20,752 bases of DNA from Anaerolineaceae bacterium (GTDB taxonomy: Bacteria; Chloroflexota; Anaerolineae; 4572-78). The stretch's first letter is position 1; the number at the start of each line of letters is the position of its first letter. This document shows positions 1-6,972 of this stretch, one piece after another. The translations under genes and the position numbers were made by a program. The notes under the pieces were generated by a model, which was not told where the DNA came from, made no database searches, and saw nothing but the letters and a program-made list of their open reading frames with translations. The stretch covers positions 1 through 20,752 of the forward strand of contig JANTHQ010000004.1 in assembly GCA_024762375.1 (NCBI GenBank). The letters run 5' to 3'.

Positions 1-1590
1 ACCATCCCCCGTGAATTTTCAACCGCAGACATTTCGCTGGCGGAACGGGTTGCAGAACAGTTGGCCGGTATCATCGCCCGCATCCGGCTGGAAAACATCC
101 GCGAACGGCTCACAGCTGCCATGGAGCAATCCACCGAAGGGATTGCCATCACCGATAACGTCGGGCGCATCACGTATGCCAACCCGGCGCTGGCGCAACT
201 GTCGGGCTATAAACTTGCGGAATTGGTCGGCAGTGTACCCATCTATCTGGTCGAGGAAGAAACGGCAGAAGCCATCGGCGTCGCATTGAGAGCAGAAAAA
301 ATGTGGCAGGGCGAAATCGATCTTTTCACCAAAGATGGCAAGACATTCACCGGCGAAACCGTCATCATGCCCATCCACCCGGCGGGCACGCAAACCACAG
401 ATTTTGTCGTCACCATCAAAGACATCACCCGGCAAATAACCCTTGAGGAGCAGTTGCGGCAATCGCAAAAACTGGAAGCCGTGGGGCAACTGGCGGCAGG
501 CATTGCCCACGATTTTAATAACCTGCTGACTGCGGTCAATGGTTTCTCTGAATTACTGCTCGAACGCGTAAAAATTGGCTCGCTGGAACACGAATATGTT
601 TTGCAAATTTTAGAATCGGGCAATCGTGCCGCCGAACTGGTGCGCCAGTTGCTGGCATTCAGCCGCAAACAACTCATCAAACCGCAAGTCGTCAACTTAA
701 ATCAAGTTGTTTTGGACATGCAAAAAATGCTGCGCCGGGTCATCAGCGAGCACATCAGCATCGAAACATCGCTTGCGCCCGCCATTTACCCCCTCAAACT
801 CGACCCGACGCAAATTGAGCAGGTCATTCTCAATTTGGCGGTCAATGCCGAAGATGCCATGCCGAATGGCGGCTCATTGCGCATCAGTACCGAAAATGTT
901 CTGCTGTCGTCGGAATATACCGATACCCGCCCGGATATCGAAGCGGGCGAGTATGTGTGTCTCTCCATCGCCGACACCGGCACCGGCATCGAGCCGGAGG
1001 TGCTCGAACACATTTTTGAACCGTTCTTCACCACGAAAGATGTGGGCAAAGGCACCGGATTGGGGCTGGCATCCGTGTATGGCATCGTCAAACAAAACCG
1101 GGGCCATATTGATGTCACCAGCACGCCGGGTGAAGGCACAACTTTCCACATTTATTTGCCGCGCACACCCGATGCCGCCACCGCCCCGCCGCTGGACATT
1201 TCATCGGAAATGCCCGTCGGCACCGAGTCTATCGTGCTGGTTGAGGATAGCGAGCATGTGCTCGATTTGGCGCAAACAATTTTATCCGAAATGGGTTACA
1301 GCGTGATAACGGCACTCACCGCAGAACAAGCCATCGAGCGCGCCAAAACGCTGGAAAACCCGCCCGATTTGCTGATTACCGACATCGTTTTGCCCCGTAT
1401 GAACGGGTTGATTCTGGCATCGGCCATGCAAGACCTGTTCCCCGACATTAAAGTTCTGTACATTTCCGGTTACAACGAATCCACCCTGCCGATAAACATC
1501 CACCAACTGGATGACAATGCCGGATTTATGGAAAAACCGTTCACTGCCGCCCAATTGGCGCACACCGTCCGTGAAATTTTGGACCGGTAG
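1..1590 (+). CDS. Hybrid histidine kinase, 3' part (GAF end-PAS-HisKA-HATPase-receiver)
   Basis: The frame is open from the first base and contains no convincing start, so the gene begins outside the window; 529 residues are visible. The first ~30 residues (LAERVAEQLAGIIARIRLEN) look like the last helix of a GAF domain. A PAS domain follows at about 35-150 (GIAITDNVGRITYANPALAQ). The kinase core has the H-box AGIAHDFNNLLTAVNGFSEL with phospho-acceptor His at visible residue 170 (bases 508-510), N-box NLAVNAEDAM, G1 box DTGTGI and G2 box GKGTGLGLASVYGI. This is the HDFNN class used by many soluble hybrid kinases. A receiver follows, with acidic pocket VEDSE, phospho-acceptor Asp461 (LLITDIVLPRMNG) and Lys512 (MEKPF). 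The protein should autophosphorylate on His and pass phosphate to its own Asp. No membrane segment is visible in this part. It faces the ten-gene operon tail-to-tail and may or may not belong to that system. Confidence 0.95.
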   Translation, partial: TIPREFSTADISLAERVAEQLAGIIARIRLENIRERLTAAMEQSTEGIAITDNVGRITYANPALAQLSGYKLAELVGSVPIYLVEEETAEAIGVALRAEKMWQGEIDLFTKDGKTFTGETVIMPIHPAGTQTTDFVVTIKDITRQITLEEQLRQSQKLEAVGQLAAGIAHDFNNLLTAVNGFSELLLERVKIGSLEHEYVLQILESGNRAAELVRQLLAFSRKQLIKPQVVNLNQVVLDMQKMLRRVISEHISIETSLAPAIYPLKLDPTQIEQVILNLAVNAEDAMPNGGSLRISTENVLLSSEYTDTRPDIEAGEYVCLSIADTGTGIEPEVLEHIFEPFFTTKDVGKGTGLGLASVYGIVKQNRGHIDVTSTPGEGTTFHIYLPRTPDAATAPPLDISSEMPVGTESIVLVEDSEHVLDLAQTILSEMGYSVITALTAEQAIERAKTLENPPDLLITDIVLPRMNGLILASAMQDLFPDIKVLYISGYNESTLPINIHQLDDNAGFMEKPFTAAQLAHTVREILDR

Positions 1591-1598
1591 GCGCAGCG

Positions 1599-2957
1599 TT
1601 ACCCCAGCAAATTGCGGATAATTTTCCGCAGCGCAGCCATCGAATAAAACTGTTTCCCCAGCGAGAAATTGTGTTCCACCACCGCTTGTCGCGCCGACGC
1701 ATCGGTCAGCAGAGGCAACGCGCGTTCGGCGGCATTTTCCACCACTGCCGGCTCGACCAGCGCCAACCCGTGTTCATCCCGCCCGGCGAGTTTATCCCCC
1801 AGCGAAACCACCTCAAACCCGCGCGGGGCAATATCCGCCTGAAAAACGGGATATTCAAACAGCATGATGGGCAGTTTTGCCCGCAGCGCTTCCAGCAATT
1901 GATTGCCCCAACCTTCCCACAGACTGGGGTACGTTACAAAATCAGCGAAAACGTATGTGTCCCACAGCGAATAGATTTTTTCGCCGCCGCGCAGAGTGCG
2001 GTCGCCCGCCACCATCTCGCCGATGAAACGCGCATCCACCCCCAGCCGCGCGATTTTTTTGCGCAGGCGCGACACATAATCGCCGGTGGGGTCGTCCCGG
2101 GCATCGCCCGCCAGCACCAGCACAATCCGGTCATCCGCCGAGAATTTTCGCCCGTTGAACAGCCCGCGCGCAACCAGTTCCGCCCGCCGGGCATTCAGTG
2201 CGGCGACAAAATCTATCGCCAGTTCGATGCCCTTTCGCGGCACGATGCGCGTCGCCTGCAAAATGAGCACATCGTTTTCCCCCACCCCGATTCGCTGCCG
2301 AAAATCGCGGTTGTAATCGTCCACCGTCCATGGTGGCGCGTCAAAATCGAAAATATTGGGCACAACCGTGGACTCGATGCCTTTTCGTTCGCGCAAATCG
2401 TTCTGCGCCAAACTGTTGATGACCATATGCCGAATGTGGCTATCGCGCGGGGGCAAAAATTTGTCCGCCAGTTCCAGCGCGGGGGCACACGTCAGCGACA
2501 CGCCGCGCGGCTGTCTGCCCCGTTCCCAATAAAAATCGTGGTGATGGGCGATGGTCGGAATGCCCAAATCGTGCACCACCCGCGCCAGCGCAATCGCCAC
2601 GGCGGGATTCATCGCCACCGACCAGACATTTTGCGGCAAAAGCAGGTCAATATGTTTGGCGGCAATAAATTGCCGGAGTTCGGTTTCTGCCGCATCCGCC
2701 GCACGATACAATTCATCGCGAAACGCGGCGGGCGTGGGGTAATCGGTCAGCCCGTCGAACGTATTGCGATACAGTTTTTCGGCGATGAGCGAATGGTGGT
2801 ACAGCGATTCCAGCCGCGTGCCGGTGGCGTGACCCAAATCGCCAGCCACCAAATGGACGGTGTGCCCCATTTCTGCCAGCACGTGCGCCCATTTTTCCAC
2901 TTCCAGCGACACGCCATCGGTGCCGCCGAGTTGATAGTGCAAAATTCCGATGTTCAT
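1599..2957 (-). CDS. GT-B glycosyltransferase, family 4
   Basis: A 452-residue protein of normal GT4 length. The N-terminal Rossmann half starts with MNIGILHYQLGGTDGVSLEV, where the glycine-rich loop after strand 1 is the usual acceptor-side feature. The C-terminal half holds the donor-binding signatures: ATRIVPRKGIELAIDF (Arg237, Lys242) and YPSLWEGWGNQLLEA, in which Glu348 and Glu356 form the E-x7-E motif of retaining GT4 enzymes. A distinctive HHHDFYWERGR stretch lies at 138-148. It most likely transfers a sugar from a nucleotide-sugar donor; donor and acceptor cannot be told from sequence. Mannosyl- or glucosyl-glycerate-type synthases and lipid or polysaccharide GT4 enzymes are all possible. 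There is no signal peptide or membrane span. Its ATG overlaps the stop of the upstream peptidase gene (ATGA, 2954-2957), so the two are probably translationally coupled. It is the last gene of the minus-strand run. Confidence 0.93.
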   Translation of the reverse strand: MNIGILHYQLGGTDGVSLEVEKWAHVLAEMGHTVHLVAGDLGHATGTRLESLYHHSLIAEKLYRNTFDGLTDYPTPAAFRDELYRAADAAETELRQFIAAKHIDLLLPQNVWSVAMNPAVAIALARVVHDLGIPTIAHHHDFYWERGRQPRGVSLTCAPALELADKFLPPRDSHIRHMVINSLAQNDLRERKGIESTVVPNIFDFDAPPWTVDDYNRDFRQRIGVGENDVLILQATRIVPRKGIELAIDFVAALNARRAELVARGLFNGRKFSADDRIVLVLAGDARDDPTGDYVSRLRKKIARLGVDARFIGEMVAGDRTLRGGEKIYSLWDTYVFADFVTYPSLWEGWGNQLLEALRAKLPIMLFEYPVFQADIAPRGFEVVSLGDKLAGRDEHGLALVEPAVVENAAERALPLLTDASARQAVVEHNFSLGKQFYSMAALRKIIRNLLG

Positions 2958-4051
2958 GCCGCAACCACCTGCAATTCCCGGTCGAAAGTGGTCAAACTGC
3001 GCGCCCGGTCGGGGGTAATGACCAAATCGTCTTCGATGCGCACACCGCCGAATTCGGGCAGATAGATGCCCGGTTCCACCGTGAACGCCATACCGGGACG
3101 CAGAATGGTGGTGTCGCCCGCCACCATAAACGGTGGCTCGTGGGCATCCAGCCCGATGCCGTGTCCGGTGCGGTGGGTGAAATATGCCCCGAAACCGGCG
3201 CGCTCAATTTCGGCACGGGCGGCGGCGTCCACATCTTCGGCGAGCATGCCCGGTCGGGCGGCGGCGCGTCCGGCGCGATTTGCCGCCAGCACGGCACGAT
3301 AGATTTCTGCCGCGCGGGGAGAAATTTCCGCCACGGCAAACGTGCGGGTGATATCGGATACATAACCATCCACCCGCGCGCCGAAATCGACAATCAGCAA
3401 ATCGCCGGGGGCGAGCGGACGGTTGCCGGGGGCGGCGTGCGGGCTGGAACCGGTGATGCCGGTTTGCACCAGCGGCTCGAAGGGCAGGGTTTCGCTGCCG
3501 CCGCGCAGCAGTTTCACCAGCAATTCCGCCGCCAGCTCCGTTTCGGTCATACCGATTTTGATGAGCGGCAGTGTTTCGGCGAGCACTTGCTCTGCCAGAT
3601 TGACCGCCGATTGCATGCTGGCGATTTCGGCATCGGTTTTGGCGATGCGCAATTCGCGGATGAGCGCGTCGGCGGTTTCGATGGCGGCTTTCGGGGCGAA
3701 GGTGCGCAGCAGGCGATATTCACGCACACGCATGCTCAGCGATTCCACCCCGATACGCGCGCCGTCCAGCCCCAGCGCGGTGCAGCACGCGGCGAATGCA
3801 CCGTCTACACCTTCCTCGTCCGTCCACGGGAAAAGTTGCCATTCGGCGGGATTTTTTATCTGCGTGCATTCAAATTCCGGTGCGACCAGCGCGGGTTTTC
3901 CGGCGGCAGAAAAAAACGCCACAATGGGGCGCTCCATCAAATGAAAACTCAACCCGGTGAGATATTTCAGGGTTGAGCCGGGGATGATAGCCACCCAATC
4001 GAGCGGCGATTGCGTCAGCGTGGCTTTCAGTTTTTCGAGCGGTTGGGGCAT
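2954..4051 (-). CDS. M24 metallopeptidase, Xaa-Pro aminopeptidase/prolidase type
   Basis: 365 residues, the usual size for short bacterial PepQ/PepP-like enzymes. Residues 1-130 form the creatinase-like N-terminal domain and 135-360 the pita-bread catalytic domain. All five dimetal ligands are visible: Asp222 (IVDFGA), Asp233 (SDITRTF), His297 (RTGHGIG), Glu326 (TVEPGIY) and Glu340 (GVRIEDD). His304 (DAHEPP) is the extra active-site His expected in aminopeptidase P and prolidase. It should cleave the bond before proline in peptides or dipeptides in the cytoplasm. Prolidase, aminopeptidase P or a related M24 hydrolase cannot be separated by eye. A TAGGAG ribosome site at 4057-4062, five bases before the ATG, supports this start. 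It lies 14 bases after the response regulator and overlaps the glycosyltransferase by 4 bases. It shows no obvious functional tie to the signalling genes upstream. Confidence 0.95.
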   Translation of the reverse strand: MPQPLEKLKATLTQSPLDWVAIIPGSTLKYLTGLSFHLMERPIVAFFSAAGKPALVAPEFECTQIKNPAEWQLFPWTDEEGVDGAFAACCTALGLDGARIGVESLSMRVREYRLLRTFAPKAAIETADALIRELRIAKTDAEIASMQSAVNLAEQVLAETLPLIKIGMTETELAAELLVKLLRGGSETLPFEPLVQTGITGSSPHAAPGNRPLAPGDLLIVDFGARVDGYVSDITRTFAVAEISPRAAEIYRAVLAANRAGRAAARPGMLAEDVDAAARAEIERAGFGAYFTHRTGHGIGLDAHEPPFMVAGDTTILRPGMAFTVEPGIYLPEFGGVRIEDDLVITPDRARSLTTFDRELQVVAA

Positions 4052-4065
4052 GGTTACTCCTAAAG

Positions 4066-4440
4066 TTATGTGTTTTCCAACGTTTTTTCGATTTGAGCGC
4101 GCAGTGCAGCCACGCTAATCGGCTTGGTGAGATATCCGTCGCAACCGGCGGCAAAGGCACTTTCGGCATCGCCTTTCATGGCGTTGGCCGTCAGCGCGAT
4201 GATGGGGATATTCGCCACGGCGGGCAATTGTTTCAAATGGCGGGTAGTTTCCAACCCATCAATATCGGGCAGTCCGACATCCATCAGAATCAAATCCGGC
4301 AATTCGGCCTGCGCCAGCGCGATGCCGGTCTGCCCGTCTTCGGCTTCCAGCATGTCATACCCGATTGATTCCAGCACGCGGCGGACAAACAGCCGGTTTT
4401 CAAAATTGTCTTCGATGTAAAGAATGCGTTTTTTGCTCAT
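4066..4440 (-). CDS. Single-domain response regulator (CheY/DivK-like)
   Basis: 124 residues, a lone receiver with no output domain. The acidic pocket is Glu10-Asp11 (YIEDN), the phospho-acceptor is Asp54 (LILMDVGLPDIDG), the switch residue is Thr84 (ALTANAMKGD) and the conserved lysine is Lys106 (GYLTKPI). The LTANAMKGD and AAGCDGYLTKPI segments resemble DivK and the receivers of hybrid kinases more than flagellar CheY. It starts 12 bases after the only histidine kinase of the run, so it is the likely phosphate acceptor of that kinase. The start has no clear Shine-Dalgarno sequence in front of it, which suggests translation coupled to the kinase gene. With no effector domain it must act by binding a partner protein, or as a shuttle in a phosphorelay to a protein encoded elsewhere. 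Confidence 0.96.
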   Translation of the reverse strand: MSKKRILYIEDNFENRLFVRRVLESIGYDMLEAEDGQTGIALAQAELPDLILMDVGLPDIDGLETTRHLKQLPAVANIPIIALTANAMKGDAESAFAAGCDGYLTKPISVAALRAQIEKTLENT

Positions 4441-4452
4441 AAGTTGGTCGTG

Positions 4453-6957
4453 TTAATCTGTGAGTGCTTTGGTAGATGGTGTTTGTTCTGCATTGCGAGC
4501 TTCGCCATCTTTGGCCAGTGGAATCGTGAAATGGAAAGTGGAGCCGACCCCTTCCTCACTTTCGAGCCACATTTCGCCGCCATGCAGTTCAACCAATTGT
4601 TTGGCAATAGCCAGCCCCATGCCGGTTCCCTGATATTTGCGGTTGTTGCGTGCATCAACTTGCCGGAAATGTTCAAACACCAAATCGAATTTATCTTTGG
4701 GAATGCCGATACCGGTATCACTGACATAAATGTGCATCAATTTGTTGCCGAATAATTCAGCACCGAGTGTCACCGAGCCCTCTTCGGTGAATTTGATGGC
4801 GTTGCTGACCAGATTGATGAGCACCTGACTGATGCGCAGCGGGTCGGCCAAGATGGGCGGCAAATCGGGCGCGACACGATGGACGATTTCCACCGGTTTA
4901 TTGGTGAGCAACGATGATACAGAGGCTGAAACATCTTGAAACAATTGCGGCACAACCAGCGCGTCGCGCGCCAGTTCCATTCGCCCGGCTTCAATTTTGG
5001 ACATGTCCAGAATATCGTTGATGAGTGCCAGCAGATGTTTGCCGCTGTTGTGAATGGCGGTAATATCGGTGATGGCATTTTCGCTCAACTCGCCGTCGAT
5101 GCCCTGCAGCAGGATATCAGCAAAACCGATAATGGAGTTGAGCGGCGTGCGCAATTCGTGGCTCATGCTGGCAAGGAAATTCGATTTGAGTTTGTCCACA
5201 TCGCGCAGCCGAACGATGGTTTTTTCCTGCTCGCGCGAGAGCCGTGCGTTTTCCAGCGCCATAGATACCTGATTGGCAACGGCTTCGACCGCATCAATCT
5301 CTTCCTCCATCCATCCGGCACCCCGGTCGCGGGTGATACCCAAATAGCCGATAATTTCGCCGCGCAATTTGAGCGGCACGGCCAGTTCATCACGCTGATA
5401 TTTGCCGTTCGATTCGGTGCGCTGGCTCACCAACTGTTTCCGGTTGGCGGCCAAACCCATCAGCGGCAGCCATGCATCCGACTCCGGGGTGATTGTAACC
5501 CGTTTGCCACCACGATAGCGGAAACCGGATGTTGTCACTTCGTTGCCGAATTCTGCCCACGCCGATTGTGTCAATCGCCGGTTGAGGCGTTCAACCTGTT
5601 TCAACGTGTCGCGCATTTCTTCCAATAGCTGGATATTCTGCAGGGCGATGGCCGTCTGGTCTGCCAACGATTGCATCAAGGTCATATCTTCGGGTTTGAA
5701 ATGATTCTCGCGGTCGCTCTGCACATCGAGCACGCCAACAACCCGATTGCCCACGCGCAGCGGCACAGCCAATTCCGAGCGGGTGTTCGGCAATAGCGGG
5801 TGCGGCACAAAACTCAATACATCGTGAACTTCGTTGCCCAAAAATGGTTTATTCATACTCGCAACCGTGCCGACAATCCCCGTTCCCGACGGCATCCGAA
5901 ATTGTTCGGCGAGCATCTGCTGGGCGACATCGCCATATCCGGCAGCCAGCACCAAATCATCGGTTTCGGCGTCAACCAGAAAAATTTGGGTGTGATACAG
6001 TTTATAGCCCTGTTGAATGCGTTCAACCACATATCGCAGCAACGATTGCCGGTCTTGCAATCTGGTAATCTGGCCGCTGATTTCCATGCTGACTTCCAGC
6101 GCGCGGGTGCGTTCTTGAATGCGATATTCCAGGGTGCCGACCAAATCGCGCAGGCGCTGGGTCATGGTGTTGAATGCGTGTGCCAACCGCCCCACCTCGT
6201 TTTCAGAGCGGATGGTCACTTGTTGATGCAGGTTTCCGGTGGCAACATCGGTGGCGATGGCGGTCAACTCGGCCAAGGGTTGTGCCACGGTGCGCAACAT
6301 ACTGCGCGCGATGATGATGGCGGTGGCGACGGCTGCCAACAGCGTGAAGATGATGTACAGCACCACTCGGGTTCGAATGGCACGCACGCTGGCAACCGTG
6401 ACAGACTGCAATTCTTTTGCAGAATCCATCAGGGTTTGCGTGTCGTGCAGTAATGTTTGTTGCTGGCGCGATAGCAGTTCAGCCCGCGCCCGCACGTTTG
6501 CCCAATCGCCATCCGCCGCAGATTGCAGCGCCACGGCGGTTGTATCGAGCACGGTATCGGCTTGCGAAACAAGTTTGGTCACGTGGGGGTACAGCGGGTT
6601 TTGCGGCGACATATTCTGCACAACCACCGCGAGCGTGTCGCGGTTGGTCTGGAGTTCGGTGAAAACCGGGGCAATTTCCTGCTGCATGAAATTATTGTCC
6701 TGCAACGGCGCCAAACGGTTAATGCCCGAAGAAATGAGCGTACTGTCCTCACTCACTTCTAACGCAACCAACGTTTGCGTTTGCATCAATTGCAAACTAT
6801 TCAACCCGCCGATGAGACGTGTCATTTGCACTGAAAGCACCACCGCCGTCACAACCAGCAGAAATACAATCACACTGCTGCCCACTATCAACTGGCTGCG
6901 GATGCTGGCTCGTGCGAAACTAAATCGTGCCCAGAAATTTTGTAACCCTTTTGACAC
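4453..6957 (-). CDS. Membrane histidine kinase: TM-sensor-TM-HAMP-GAF-degenerate GAF-HisKA-HATPase
   Basis: 834 residues, starting at a GTG (6955-6957) preceded by CGGAGA about 11 bases upstream. TM1 spans ~21-45, an extracytoplasmic helical-looking sensor ~46-195, TM2 ~197-220, HAMP ~221-275 and a coil to ~300. A GAF of the local signature type covers ~300-445 (YHTQIF, HPLLPNTRSELAVPL, VVGVLDVQSD). A degenerate GAF with an upstream Trp467 covers ~452-575. HisKA has H-box SMSHELRTPLNSIIGFADIL with phospho-His600 (bases 5158-5160). HATPase shows N-box Asn719 (NLVSNAIKFTEEGS), G1 Asp747 (DTGIGIP), an F-box region (FEHFRQVD) and G2 GTGMGLAIAK, so the catalytic core looks intact. It has no receiver; the single-domain regulator directly downstream fits as its acceptor. 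It is the only kinase in the ten-gene run and shares its HAMP-GAF-degenerate GAF core with the dCache protein immediately upstream. Confidence 0.96.
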   Translation of the reverse strand: MSKGLQNFWARFSFARASIRSQLIVGSSVIVFLLVVTAVVLSVQMTRLIGGLNSLQLMQTQTLVALEVSEDSTLISSGINRLAPLQDNNFMQQEIAPVFTELQTNRDTLAVVVQNMSPQNPLYPHVTKLVSQADTVLDTTAVALQSAADGDWANVRARAELLSRQQQTLLHDTQTLMDSAKELQSVTVASVRAIRTRVVLYIIFTLLAAVATAIIIARSMLRTVAQPLAELTAIATDVATGNLHQQVTIRSENEVGRLAHAFNTMTQRLRDLVGTLEYRIQERTRALEVSMEISGQITRLQDRQSLLRYVVERIQQGYKLYHTQIFLVDAETDDLVLAAGYGDVAQQMLAEQFRMPSGTGIVGTVASMNKPFLGNEVHDVLSFVPHPLLPNTRSELAVPLRVGNRVVGVLDVQSDRENHFKPEDMTLMQSLADQTAIALQNIQLLEEMRDTLKQVERLNRRLTQSAWAEFGNEVTTSGFRYRGGKRVTITPESDAWLPLMGLAANRKQLVSQRTESNGKYQRDELAVPLKLRGEIIGYLGITRDRGAGWMEEEIDAVEAVANQVSMALENARLSREQEKTIVRLRDVDKLKSNFLASMSHELRTPLNSIIGFADILLQGIDGELSENAITDITAIHNSGKHLLALINDILDMSKIEAGRMELARDALVVPQLFQDVSASVSSLLTNKPVEIVHRVAPDLPPILADPLRISQVLINLVSNAIKFTEEGSVTLGAELFGNKLMHIYVSDTGIGIPKDKFDLVFEHFRQVDARNNRKYQGTGMGLAIAKQLVELHGGEMWLESEEGVGSTFHFTIPLAKDGEARNAEQTPSTKALTD

Positions 6958-6972
6958 CGGTTATCGTCTCCG

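Noticed and set aside
1671..3065. 464-codon plus-strand open frame opposite the glycosyltransferase and part of the peptidase
   Set aside because: It lies wholly antisense to two genes with clear family motifs; the product is rich in Arg, His and Gln with no recognisable domain. It is a codon-bias shadow.
3140..3976. 278-codon plus-strand open frame opposite the M24 peptidase
   Set aside because: The Gly/Arg/Phe/His-rich product has no domain, and the peptidase on the other strand has all catalytic residues.
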